From Bryobacterales bacterium (lineage in GTDB: Bacteria; Acidobacteriota; Terriglobia; Bryobacterales; Bryobacteraceae), in NCBI GenBank assembly GCA_016713735.1, contig JADJOP010000042.1:1-64000 (forward strand): DNA of 64,000 nucleotides, given 5' to 3'. This document shows positions 55,501-62,817 of the stretch, in pieces. Positions within the stretch are counted from its first letter, which is position 1. Every line of letters starts with the position of its first letter. The position numbers were made by a program, and so were the translations under genes. The notes below the pieces were generated by a model. That model was given only the letters and a program-made list of their open reading frames with translations. It did not search any database and was not told where the DNA came from.

Positions 55501-56042
55501 TCCTTGGCGCGGCCGCCCGATCCGGAGATCGAAGTTTCCGGCGTACCCGAGCTCACACCCGGCATGTAGCGGATGAAGGCTTCCGGGTTGCGGACGCCGC
55601 CGGTGAACAGCGGCAGGGTGTTCATAAACTTGTTGGAGAAGTTCTGGCCGCGCGTGGCGTCCTGCGCCTCGAGCAGCGGCGCCTCGGCGGTGACTTCCAC
55701 CGATTGCTGCACGTCGCCGACTTCCAGCGACATGTCCAGCACGACGCGCTGTGCGACGCGGACTTCCAAACCGCTGCGGACGAGTTTCTTGAAGCCGGCC
55801 TGGGCGACGCTGACCTCATACTGGCCCACCGGGACGCTGCCAAATACGTAGAGACCGGCCGCGGAGGTGACGGTATCGGTGGTGATCCCGCTGTTCAGGT
55901 TCTTGGCCGTGACTTTGGCGTTCGGGATGGCCGCGCCACCCGGATCTGTGATCGTGCCTGCAATGGAACCCGTGCTGACTTGCCCAAAGCACAAGGAACT
56001 GATGAGCAGGAACACCACGACAAACATTGTCTTCGTGTTCAT
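52599..56042 (-). CDS. TonB-dependent receptor with carboxypeptidase-regulatory-like domain (2)
   Basis: This 1,147-residue outer-membrane protein starts at ATG 56042 behind AGAAGGGG. The signal is MNTKTMFVVVFLLISSLCFG. The regulatory-like Ig domain (STGSIAGTITDPGGAAIPNA, VVLDMSLEVGDVQQSVEVTA) leads to a plug-like region (FMNTLPLFTGGVRNPEAF, AKEILLDGGSATIPES, EYGRFGGGVEVFITKSGTNELHG). A large barrel ends IITMGLRLDF. It is about as long as receptor 1 at 20.8 kb but clearly diverged, so this is not a recent copy. It has its own promoter with a palindrome over the -35. Substrate unknown. Confidence 0.92.
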   Translation of the reverse strand: MNTKTMFVVVFLLISSLCFGQVSTGSIAGTITDPGGAAIPNAKVTAKNLNSGITTDTVTSAAGLYVFGSVPVGQYEVSVAQAGFKKLVRSGLEVRVAQRVVLDMSLEVGDVQQSVEVTAEAPLLEAQDATRGQNFSNKFMNTLPLFTGGVRNPEAFIRYMPGVSSGTPETSISGSGGRAKEILLDGGSATIPESGGVSFNFPASEQFGEFKLLTGTYSSEYGRFGGGVEVFITKSGTNELHGGAFWNLRRDIFNAAGYNVNRVAGRTPGFRPKERFNEAGGVIGGPVWLPKVYDGRNKTFWYFTYAKDLRPASLGFPVLTVPQTAWKDGNFAGSQVVYDPATTSGNTRTPFAGNLIPRSRFSRVATNILPLIPNPTNPVIANNYAFVNTSKVNDYHYSLKFDHAFSNSNRLSYYMSRQNQDIQNTTNFDGPIGNGLGSNTQRPENYRVNHDLVLKPTLLIHSTFSFTRQQQGWDNPAQKGFGSKIGIPGVSGLSDAFPRVNFLGADGLSNWGVQDGKVSNGTQFNWTYHLTQGITYLTGKHEIKIGWDWRNLRTFSDPLDLAGTNGQFFFNRAQTASPGALTTTGNAFASMLLGAADTANRSVVPESLIFGIRYGYTAGYIQDNWKVNSRLTLNLGMRYEVPIGWHEKNGDFSHIDLTKPNAAAGGLPGTLVFAGFGAGRSNVKRFAPTDFSNLGPRVGFAYRLTNKTVLRGGWGVYYQTLGNGGCGCRLGYGSGLISYVSDGLNPALNWDGGVPRPANFTDPPSLSATQGILSGDMDHMSSTYGKSPRVQEWSLNLQHEVRNFLIDLAYVGNRGQRLNSSVDINQLPSSRLVLGDLLGRRITDPAVVAAGFTKPYAAFPDTQTLAQALRPFPQFFGVISRNSGHGKTWYDAFQAKLERRFGDWQLLSSYTFGKSLAANHYRQIFSQHFNVGAQDAYNLDDMKSYLPFDQPHILNVLSSYELPVGKGKKFLNTSNRVANFFIGGWNASAALQYRSGVLFQVATPGNPLGNGALFSRLTKANQVNGTVRTGVDHTTLDPGNTSVRFFASGANAPFASAPRYTLGTAALYHSAFRQPMVREENISLSKRFRWELNDTRAIDFVYRADMFNLFNRTNFGVNGAIGNAAFGAATGPQSGPRIITMGLRLDF

Positions 56043-56107
56043 AAACCCCTTCTTCGATTGATTGAATTCCCACACCTGCCCCTAAAGCGGTGCAAGAACG
56101 TTATTGA

Positions 56108-56136
56108 ATTGTATTTTCCCTGACGAGAATCGTCAA
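56108..56136 (-). promoter_or_regulatory. Sigma-70-type promoter of TonB receptor 2
   Basis: On the minus strand TTGACG (56131-56136), a 17-base spacer and TACAAT (56108-56113) make a near-consensus promoter, giving a leader of about 58 bases before the ATG at 56042. Confidence 0.75.
56121..56135. promoter_or_regulatory. Palindromic operator candidate over the -35 of TonB receptor 2
   Basis: TGACGA-GAA-TCGTCA is a perfect 6-bp inverted repeat with a 3-base centre. It covers most of the -35 hexamer and part of the spacer, where a bound dimeric regulator would block RNA polymerase. No cognate regulator gene is in the window. Confidence 0.45.
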
Positions 56137-56155
56137 GTGAAAGATCGGCGGAGTG

Positions 56156-56176
56156 GTTGCAGGAGTTTACTGCAAC
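56156..56176 (-). terminator. Hairpin after the GlcG-like gene
   Basis: GTTGCAG (56156-56162) and CTGCAAC (56170-56176) form a perfect 7-bp stem with a 7-base loop, five bases past the stop of the minus-strand GlcG-like gene. There is no clear U-tract, so it may be a weak terminator or processing site. Confidence 0.4.
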
Positions 56177-56181
56177 TTGTT

Positions 56182-56646
56182 CTATTTCATACTGTTAGCA
56201 GCGGCAACCCCAGCCGCCGCGATGATGCCGTCCTGCGTCGACAAAACGCCCGAAACCCCAATGGCGCCAATCAGTTCCGCCCCAGCCAGGAGCGGGATGC
56301 CGCCCTCCACGGGCATGAAACCGGGAAGTTTGAGCACGGCCTGGCGGCCGCTCACCAGCGCGTCCTCCTGCGCCTTGGTAGGCCGCTTGAAGCGCACGGC
56401 GGCCATGGCTTTCTCCTGGGCCACGGAGAGCGAGCCGATCTGCGTGCCGTCCATCTTCTGCAGGTAGATGAGGTTGGCCCCGTCGTCGACGATGGCGATG
56501 ACCACGTTCCAGTTGTTCTTCTTCGCTTCGGCCTCGGCAGCGGCGGCGATCTTCTTGGCCGCCTCCAGCGTGAGCGATTTCTTGGTGGCCAGTTGGCCGG
56601 GCAGCGAAGCGGCGCAGAGCAGCGCGGCGAGGATGAGCTTGTTCAT
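56182..56646 (-). CDS. GlcG/HbpS-family secreted protein
   Basis: The 154-residue protein starts at ATG 56646 with a signal (MNKLILAALLCAASLPGQLA). The complete GlcG/HbpS domain follows: LTLEAAKKIAAAAEAEAKKNN, WNVVIAIVDDGANLIYLQKMDGTQ, SLSVAQEKAMAAVRFKRPTKA, GFMPVEGGIPLLAGAELIGAIGVSG. Members include haem-binding and glycolate-associated proteins; ligands are mostly unproven. It is upstream of receptor 2 on the same strand, but receptor 2 has its own promoter. Confidence 0.88.
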   Translation of the reverse strand: MNKLILAALLCAASLPGQLATKKSLTLEAAKKIAAAAEAEAKKNNWNVVIAIVDDGANLIYLQKMDGTQIGSLSVAQEKAMAAVRFKRPTKAQEDALVSGRQAVLKLPGFMPVEGGIPLLAGAELIGAIGVSGVLSTQDGIIAAAGVAAANSMK

Positions 56647-56737
56647 GAGGCGATCTCCTGTTCGAGTTCCTTGCATGGTATCCCAGCCGGGGTGGGCGGT
56701 TGGAATCAGCCCTCCAACGAAATGGCCTCTCGCTGCC

Positions 56738-57166
56738 CTATGGGGTTCGGAGCTTCGCCGCAGTCGTCGCTGGCGAGACGCGACGGAAATGGTCGATGTT
56801 CCATGTATAGATGGAATCGGCGGCGGACTTCTCCGCGGCTGTCATGATCAGGCCATCATAGATAAAGGACTTAGCCAGTCCCTTCTCCGCCAGGCGCTCG
56901 GTGGTTTCAAAATACTCCGCCTCGGTCAGCGCGACTACGGTGAACCGTTCGCGGATCTGCCGGATGAATAGGAGCGCCTGTTCGGTGGGAATCGGGGGTT
57001 TCACTGGCAGGCGAGTCATGGTGGAGTAGACCTCGGCCACGGTGTGCGCGGCGCAGAACGCGATGGGGGGCTCCGCCGCTTTGAGAAGGGCGACACTCGC
57101 CTCATGTTGAGGATGGTCGCCCCAGAAAGCAGCGACCAAGACCGACGTGTCGAGGAAAATCGTCAT
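56738..57166 (-). CDS. vapC: PIN-domain ribonuclease toxin (VapC-like)
   Basis: This 142-residue PIN domain has the acidic active-site residues Asp6 (IFLDTSVLVAAF), Glu45 (HTVAEVYSTMTRL), Asp104 (FIYDGLIMTAA) and Asp125 (IYTWNIDHFRRV). VapC toxins cut RNA, often tRNA or 23S rRNA loops, with Mg. The start overlaps the antitoxin stop by four bases, the usual toxin-antitoxin order with the antitoxin first. Confidence 0.92.
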   Translation of the reverse strand: MTIFLDTSVLVAAFWGDHPQHEASVALLKAAEPPIAFCAAHTVAEVYSTMTRLPVKPPIPTEQALLFIRQIRERFTVVALTEAEYFETTERLAEKGLAKSFIYDGLIMTAAEKSAADSIYTWNIDHFRRVSPATTAAKLRTP

Positions 57167-57435
57167 TGGCCGAGGCCAAGGGCTCTAAGATCGCGTTCCT
57201 CGCGCGACTCTTCGATCAACTTGCGAATCGAGATGGTCGCGTTCTGCCCCGACCTGTAGACCCAAATCCCGTCCTCTTTGCGAATCGGTGCGGCCGCCCG
57301 GACGGGTTGCAGCGTAATCTGGTCACCTTCGCTTTCGAGACGTAGCGTGTCGCCAGGCTCGAGCTGGAGCTGCTGCCTCAGGGCCTTGGGAAGCGTGACG
57401 CGGCCTGCGGCATCGATCGTCAATTCACTGGCCAT
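57163..57435 (-). CDS. vapB: AbrB/MazE-type antitoxin (VapB-like)
   Basis: This 90-residue protein has an N-terminal swapped-hairpin DNA-binding domain (LTIDAAGRVTLPKALRQQLQLEPGDTLRLESEGDQITLQP, residues 5-44). Its C-terminal tail is charged and likely disordered in isolation (IRKLIEESREERDLRAL), and wraps the toxin. Antitoxins of this type repress their own promoter, alone or with the toxin; a matching palindrome lies in the promoter just upstream. Confidence 0.92.
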   Translation of the reverse strand: MASELTIDAAGRVTLPKALRQQLQLEPGDTLRLESEGDQITLQPVRAAAPIRKEDGIWVYRSGQNATISIRKLIEESREERDLRALGLGQ

Positions 57436-57441
57436 ATTGGG

Positions 57442-57470
57442 ATTATATTATGGGTAAACCCACTTCACAA
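57442..57470 (-). promoter_or_regulatory. Promoter of vapBC
   Basis: Minus-strand TTGTGA (57465-57470), a 17-base spacer and TATAAT (57442-57447). The vapB ATG follows six bases after the -10, so the transcript would be leaderless or nearly so. Confidence 0.7.
57451..57462. promoter_or_regulatory. Palindromic operator candidate in the vapBC promoter spacer
   Basis: TGGGTAAACCCA is a perfect inverted repeat lying wholly between the -35 and -10 hexamers, an ideal place for autorepression by the AbrB-type antitoxin. Confidence 0.55.
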
Positions 57471-57530
57471 TCCCACTGGAGCGTTCCACTGACTGGGGCA
57501 GGCGCGCCTGCTGCTGGTCGCGCCCAGTCC

Positions 57531-58652
57531 TCACAACTTAACGAAGATGCGCCGCCGGTAGAGCACCCAGGCGAACAGGAACAGCACGGCGACGTTGGCC
57601 AGTCCGTAAAGGGCGCTGGCATTGATCGGCGAGGCGATCTGGAGGAAGACGCCGTCATAGAGGGCCTTCTTCGCGCCGGTGACCGACATCACGTCGGCGA
57701 ACACGCTCGACAGCGAGTAGACGGCAATGGCGTTGACGCCGAAGATGACGAAGAACTGGGCCGCACCTTTAAAGCCGCGCACATCCACCAGCCACCAGGA
57801 GAGCGCCATGGCGAGGAAGGCGTGGCCGGAGGTGAACATGGCGAATGAGGAGGTCCAGAGGTTCTTGTTGATGGGCAGCCAGAGGTCGCAGAGCACGCCG
57901 AGGGCGACCAGCCCGCAACCCCACACGGCGAGCGAACGGAGCTTGGAGCGGTTGTCGTCGTCCGAGCGCAGAATGCCGCCGCAGATGAGGCCGAACAGCG
58001 TGTTGGCGATGGAGGGGATGGTGGAGACAATGCCCTCGGGGTCCCAACGCAACTGGTTCTTGTAGAGGTGGCCCTGCAGGAGCATCGAGTCGATGTATTG
58101 GATGAAGTTGCCTTGCAGGTCGAGGATGCCCGCGCTGGAGCCGGGCACGGGGTAGAGCTTCATCAGCGCCCAATAGGAGGCCAGCAGTCCGGCGCTCCAC
58201 AGCACCAACCCGCGCGTTTCACTGTAGAACGCGATGATCGAGGCAAACAGATAGCAGAGGGCGATGCGCTGCAGCACGCCGGGGATGCGCAGGTTGGCGA
58301 AATCGAAGGCCGGGAAGGCGTTCAGGAACAGGCCGATGGCAAACAGCGCGCCGGCGCGGAGGCCGACATGGCGCAGGAACACTTCCGGTTTTTCGCCGCG
58401 CGCCTGCCGGGAGGCAAAGCTGAAGGCCATGGCCACGCCCATGATCCAGAGGAAGAAGGGGAAGATGAGGTCGGTCGGCGTCCAGCCATGCCACTGGGCG
58501 TGGAGCAGCGGGGCATAGGCGTTGGAATGGTCGCCGAGGTTGTTCACCAGAATCATCCCGGCGATGGTGGCGCCGCGAAAGGCGTCGAGCGAAGTGAGAC
58601 GGCGCGAGGCGGGCTGCGCCGCGGCTGGCTGGGCGGGATCGGCTGCGGTCAT
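57531..58652 (-). CDS. Heparan-alpha-glucosaminide N-acetyltransferase-like (DUF5009) membrane protein
   Basis: This 373-residue polytopic protein opens SLDAFRGATIAGMILVNNLGDHS, the signature of the HGSNAT/NagX acyltransferase family. WHGWTPTDLIFPFFLWIMGVAMAFSF and about ten hydrophobic helices follow (GALFAIGLFLNAFPAF, IPGVLQRIALCYLFASIIAFY, FFVIFGVNAIAVYSLSSVFA and others). Family members transfer acetyl groups across the membrane onto amino sugars. The stop of the upstream Gfo/Idh gene lies two bases before its start, so the two are an operon. This suggests amino-sugar or glycoside use. Confidence 0.88.
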   Translation of the reverse strand: MTAADPAQPAAAQPASRRLTSLDAFRGATIAGMILVNNLGDHSNAYAPLLHAQWHGWTPTDLIFPFFLWIMGVAMAFSFASRQARGEKPEVFLRHVGLRAGALFAIGLFLNAFPAFDFANLRIPGVLQRIALCYLFASIIAFYSETRGLVLWSAGLLASYWALMKLYPVPGSSAGILDLQGNFIQYIDSMLLQGHLYKNQLRWDPEGIVSTIPSIANTLFGLICGGILRSDDDNRSKLRSLAVWGCGLVALGVLCDLWLPINKNLWTSSFAMFTSGHAFLAMALSWWLVDVRGFKGAAQFFVIFGVNAIAVYSLSSVFADVMSVTGAKKALYDGVFLQIASPINASALYGLANVAVLFLFAWVLYRRRIFVKL

Positions 58653-58654
58653 GG

Positions 58655-59967
58655 TCAGCCGCGCACTTTATTCGACTTGTGATCCCACTGCAAGCGCCGT
58701 TTCTGGCGGTAAGAGGCATTGGCGACGTGGGCCGCGCCGGCGGCGCATAATGGCCCTCGGTAGCGTTTTCCTCTGAAGGCGAACCATCGCGAATCGACTT
58801 GATGAACAGCTCGGCGTGCGACAGGCCGCGGTCGATGGTGACCACGGTCGGCTCCTTGGGCGGCGGCAGCGGTTCCTTGGGGCGGCCGTTGGGCAGGTAG
58901 CCCTTGGAGACGTAATATTGCTCGCGCATCTCGCGCGGCCACTGGTAGGTGCCGTAGCCTTGCACGTCGCGGTCTTCCGGTTCGGGGAAGACCACCAGCG
59001 TGTTGCGCTCCTCGTGCATCGTGCCCTCGGTGCCGTGGATGGTCCAGGGGCGCTGGCGGTAGCTGGTTTCCAGGTTGACGTACATGTCGGCCAGGAAGCC
59101 GTCGTATTCAAACAGCGTATTCATGAAGTCGGGCACGGTGCGGCCGTCGTTCCATTTGTATATGCCCCCGTGCGAGCTGATGGCGTGCGGCGCCTGAACG
59201 TCCATCACCTCGTGCAGCCAGGTGAGCAGGTGGACGTAGAGGTCGGTGGCCACGCCGCCTGAGTATTCCCACCAGCAGCGCCACTGGAAGAAGGTGCGGG
59301 CATCGAACGCCTTGTTCTTGTAGTGGCCGAGAAAGCGCGGCCAGTCAATGGTTTCCGGTGAGGCGTCGGGCGGGATGGCGTACTTCCACGAACCCTGGGC
59401 GTTGTTGCGGTGGTTGGACATGCGCACCATGTGCACCTTCCCCAGTTGGCCGCTTTTCACAATTTCGCGCGCCTTGGCGGTGAGCGGTGAGGTCTTGCCC
59501 TGGCTGCCCACCTGGAGCACCTTGCCGGAGGCCTTTTCAGCGGCGATCATCTGCGGACCCTCGGCCAGGCTCCACGTCATCGGCTTTTCGATGTAGACAT
59601 GCTTGCCGGCCGACAGGGCGTCGAGGGTGACTTTTTTGTGCAGGTGATCCGGGATGGCGATGACGACGGCGTCGATGTCCTTGCGGTCAAGAATCGCCCG
59701 GTAGTCCTTGCCGACCATGATCTGGTCGTTGATCTGTTCCTTGGCCCGCTTCAGGCAGCCGTCGTAGAGATCGACCACGGCCACGCAGTTCACTCCGGCG
59801 ACGGACTTATGGTCTTCAATCAGTTGCGTGCCGCGGATGCCGCTGCCGATGAAGCCCAGATTGACCTGGTCGTTGACGCTGGCAGCGCGGAGCGTGGGGC
59901 CTTTGGCGGCCAGTTGGTAAACGACCGCGGCGCCGGCGGTCTCCAAGAATCTGCGACGGTTGGGCAT
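58655..59967 (-). CDS. Secreted Gfo/Idh/MocA oxidoreductase, one frameshift
   Basis: ATG 59967, with AAGGAG six bases upstream, starts a twin-arginine-type signal (MPNRRRFLETAGAAVVYQLA). The Rossmann domain has VNLGFIGSGIRGTQLIE and VVIAIPDHLHKKVTLDALSAGKHVYIEKPMTW, the last carrying the catalytic-Lys EKP motif. The substrate domain follows (WKYAIPPDASPETIDWPRFLG, WWEYSGGVATDLYVHLLTWLHEVM). Near 58745 one extra G shifts the frame between SEENATEGHYA and AGAAHVANASYRQKRR, and the true end is DHKSNKVRG at 58655. The family oxidises or epimerises sugars and glycosides with NAD(P). Length without the extra base is about 437 residues. Confidence 0.88.
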
Positions 59968-59983
59968 GGGAACTCCTTGCCGA

Positions 59984-60011
59984 ATTATAGACCTTCCGGC
60001 GAGTAAGCCAA
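59984..60011 (-). promoter_or_regulatory. Promoter of the Gfo/Idh-acyltransferase operon
   Basis: Minus-strand TTGGCT (60006-60011), a 16-base spacer and a consensus TATAAT (59984-59989) lie 17 bases before the ATG at 59967, with AAGGAG in between. Confidence 0.55.
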
Positions 60012-60024
60012 AAACCAGCCGGAC

Positions 60025-61422
60025 GTGGTACGAAATAGCCCTTTCTGGCTAAACCTCCCGCCCCCCCTTGCCGATGACCTAAGTGGATTGCTGGAGATGC
60101 AGACGGAACAGGTAGCTCAACTCGCCGCCAACCTGCAGGTGGGCCCTGCCGTACCCGCGGTGCCCGGCCACCTGCGCGACACCGGCTTGCCGGAAGCGAT
60201 GGTGGAGCAGTTGATTTTGAAGACGTTGTACTTTCGCAGCGAAACGCTGGGGCGCGATTTGGCGCGCTCACTCGGCCTGCGGTTCAGCGTGATCGACGAA
60301 ATGATCGAGTTCCTCAAGCGCCAGCACCTGGTGCAGGTGAGGCGCTCGATGGGGATGGGGGCGATTTCCTCCGTGTACGCCCTTACCGAGGCCGGACGCC
60401 TGCACGCCCGTGAATACCTGGAGCAGAACCAGTATGCCGGCAAGGCCCCGGTGCCGCTGTCGCAGTATGCCGAGATGGTGAAGGCGCAGCGCTGGAAGGA
60501 CAGCTGGCTCTCCATGGACCGGTTGGAGATGGCCTACCGGCACATGGTGACCACGCCGCGCATGCTGAGCCAGCTTGGGCCGGCGGTGAATGCCGGGAAG
60601 TCGTTCCTTGTCTATGGCCAGCCGGGCAACGGGAAGACCTACCTCGCCGAGGCGCTCAACGAAATCGACCCCGAGCCGATCTACATGCCTTACGCCATCG
60701 AGTGCCAGGGCCAGATCATCCAGCTCTACGACCCCGTTTACCACAAGCCGATTGTCGATGAAGGCGACGAGATCCGCGCCATGGCCTTCGAGCCCGACTA
60801 CGACACGCGCTGGTTCAAGACGCGCCGGCCGTTCATCGTCTCCGGCGGCGAACTGTCGCTCGAGGTGCTGGACCTCAGCTACAACACGATCTCCAAGTTC
60901 TATGACGCGCCGCTACAGTTGAAGGCCAACAACGGCATCTACCTTCTCGACGACTTCGGCCGCCAGAAGTGCTCACCGGCGGAGATTCTGAACCGCTGGA
61001 TCGTGCCCATGGAACGGCACATCGACTACCTCACCTTCCAGAACGGCGCGAAGATGAACGTGCCGTTTGAGGCGTTCCTGATCTTTTCCACCAACCTCAA
61101 CCCGGACCAGTTGGGCGACGAGGCGTTCCTGCGCCGCATCAGCTACAAGATGCTCATGCGCAACCCGAGCGAAGAGGAATTTCTGGAGATCTTCCGCCGC
61201 TTCGCCGACCAGCAGGAGCTTGACTACACCGAAGAGCTGCTGCAGGACTTCCTGAACCGGCACTACCGCGGCACGACGCGCGACCGGCGCCGCTGCCACC
61301 CGCGCGACGTCATCAACCACGCCATCGACCTCATTCGCTTCGAGCGCCGCCCGTGGGAGCTCAACGAAGAGGTTCTCCACCTGGCCTTTGAGAGCGTCTT
61401 CGTCCACGACGAAGACGAGTAG
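60025..61422 (+). CDS. Winged-helix / AAA ATPase of unknown function
   Basis: This 465-residue protein starts at GTG 60025 (ATG 60097 is possible). Residues 50-130 form a winged helix (GLPEAMVEQLILKTLYFRSETLGRDLARSLGLRFSVIDEMIEFLKRQHLVQV then YALTEAGRLHAREYL). The AAA domain has Walker A GQPGNGKT at 198-205, Walker B NGIYLLDDFG at 303-312, and FEAFLIFSTNLNPDQLGDEAFLRRISYKM with arginine-finger candidates. The tail (RHYRGTTRDRRRCHPRDVINHAIDLIRFE) resembles a lid. A sensor-plus-ATPase of this type is common in Acidobacteriota genomes, but I know of no assigned function. It is divergent from the Gfo/Idh operon and stands alone. Confidence 0.85.
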   Translation: MVRNSPFWLNLPPPLADDLSGLLEMQTEQVAQLAANLQVGPAVPAVPGHLRDTGLPEAMVEQLILKTLYFRSETLGRDLARSLGLRFSVIDEMIEFLKRQHLVQVRRSMGMGAISSVYALTEAGRLHAREYLEQNQYAGKAPVPLSQYAEMVKAQRWKDSWLSMDRLEMAYRHMVTTPRMLSQLGPAVNAGKSFLVYGQPGNGKTYLAEALNEIDPEPIYMPYAIECQGQIIQLYDPVYHKPIVDEGDEIRAMAFEPDYDTRWFKTRRPFIVSGGELSLEVLDLSYNTISKFYDAPLQLKANNGIYLLDDFGRQKCSPAEILNRWIVPMERHIDYLTFQNGAKMNVPFEAFLIFSTNLNPDQLGDEAFLRRISYKMLMRNPSEEEFLEIFRRFADQQELDYTEELLQDFLNRHYRGTTRDRRRCHPRDVINHAIDLIRFERRPWELNEEVLHLAFESVFVHDEDE

Positions 61423-61476
61423 CGCCTCCCCGCTCAACCTCGCCCTGCTCAACCCTGGTGATACACTCACCCGGTC

Positions 61477-62784
61477 ATGGACTGGAGTGTCGCCGGCATT
61501 GTCGTCTCGCTGATTGTGATCGTCGCCCTCGCCCTGCGCGGCTGGCACATCATCCTCATCGCCCCGCTGGCGGTCATCGTCACGGCCCTGTTTTCCGGCA
61601 TGGAGATCCTGCCCTTGCTCACCGGCCCGTATATGAAGGGTTTCGTCAACTATGCCGGGAAGTTCTACCTGGTGTTTCTCACGGCGTCGATCTTCGGCAA
61701 GGTGATGGAGGACTCCGGCGCGGCGCGGTCGATTGCCCTGGCGATTCTGCGGCTCACCGGGCGCGGCAGCCAGTACAACGTGCTGCTGGCCATCAGCGCC
61801 ATCACGCTCGGCCTCACCTATGGCGGCGTGAGCCTGTTCGTCGTCATCTTCGCCGTCATCCCCATCGCGCGGCCCCTGTTCCGCGAGCTCAACGTGCCCT
61901 GGCATCTGTTCGCGGCCGCCTTCACCTTTGGCCTCGGCTCAATCACGATGACGATGATTCCCGGCACGCCGTCGATCATCAACATCATGCCGACCCGCTA
62001 CATGACCTCGTCGCCCACCTCGGCGCCGGCGCTGGGGTTGCTTGGCGCGGCGGTGCTGGTGGTGTTCAATCTCTGGTATATGCGATTTGCCCTGCGCCGC
62101 GCGGTGGCACGCGGGGAAAGCTACGCCGCCACACCGTCGGGCGGGGCCGCGGCGGAGGCCGAGGCGCCAGGCTCGCAGCCGGCGGGTCCGCATGTCGCTC
62201 TCTGTCTGTTGCCGCCCTCAACCCTGATCGTACTGCTCAACCTCGTCAAGCTCGACATCCTGTTGGCCATGACGGCGGCCGCCGCCGTGTGCGTCGTCCT
62301 CTTCTGGAGCCGCTTCGGCAACCTGCTCGACACGCTGAACCGCGGTGCGGTGAACACGGTCAACCCCATCATCAATACCTGCGCCGACGTCGGCTACGGT
62401 ATGTCGATCGCCGCCACCGAGGGCTTCAAAACGGTCAGCGCGTGGCTGTTGGCCATGCCCGGCCACCCCATCATCTCGCTCTCCATCGCCACCAACATCA
62501 TGGCCGGCATCTCCGGTTCGGCCTCCGGCGGACTGGGCATCATCCTCGAAACCATCGCCCCCAAGTACCTCGCCCTCGGCCTCAGCCCCGACCTTGTACA
62601 CCGCGTCTGCGTCATGTCGGCCGGAGCATTCGATGCGCTGCCGCACAACGGCGTCGTCATCACGACGATGGCTGTGGCCGGACTGACCCACTCGAACTCG
62701 TACAAACACGTCTGGTGGGGGCACGTCGTCGCCACTGTGATTGCGCTGGCCATTGTCATCCCGGTGGGCATCCTGCTCTACTAA
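61477..62784 (+). CDS. GntP-like carboxylate/gluconate permease
   Basis: This 435-residue inner-membrane transporter has about 12 hydrophobic helices, including AGIVVSLIVIVALALRGWHIILIAPLAVIVTAL, SAITLGLTYGGVSLFVVIFAVIPIA, GLGSITMTMIPGTPSIINIMPT and SLSIATNIMAGISGSASGGLGIILETIA. GGVSLFVVIF and SASGGL are typical of the Gnt/citrate ion-transporter superfamily. A hydrophilic loop (GGAAAEAEAPGSQPAGPH) splits the halves. It probably imports gluconate-like sugar acids. The next gene, 33 bases on, is a hydroxypyruvate-isomerase-like protein, which fits sugar-acid use. Confidence 0.85.
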   Translation: MDWSVAGIVVSLIVIVALALRGWHIILIAPLAVIVTALFSGMEILPLLTGPYMKGFVNYAGKFYLVFLTASIFGKVMEDSGAARSIALAILRLTGRGSQYNVLLAISAITLGLTYGGVSLFVVIFAVIPIARPLFRELNVPWHLFAAAFTFGLGSITMTMIPGTPSIINIMPTRYMTSSPTSAPALGLLGAAVLVVFNLWYMRFALRRAVARGESYAATPSGGAAAEAEAPGSQPAGPHVALCLLPPSTLIVLLNLVKLDILLAMTAAAAVCVVLFWSRFGNLLDTLNRGAVNTVNPIINTCADVGYGMSIAATEGFKTVSAWLLAMPGHPIISLSIATNIMAGISGSASGGLGIILETIAPKYLALGLSPDLVHRVCVMSAGAFDALPHNGVVITTMAVAGLTHSNSYKHVWWGHVVATVIALAIVIPVGILLY

Positions 62785-62817
62785 CTCAGGTCCGCCGGGG
62801 ATACACTAGGGATCGTC

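Noticed and set aside
53283..56123. A 946-codon plus-strand frame opposite TonB receptor 2
   Set aside because: It has no domain, has repetitive Val/Gly/Ala/Glu composition, and is a by-product of GC-rich third positions in the real minus-strand gene.
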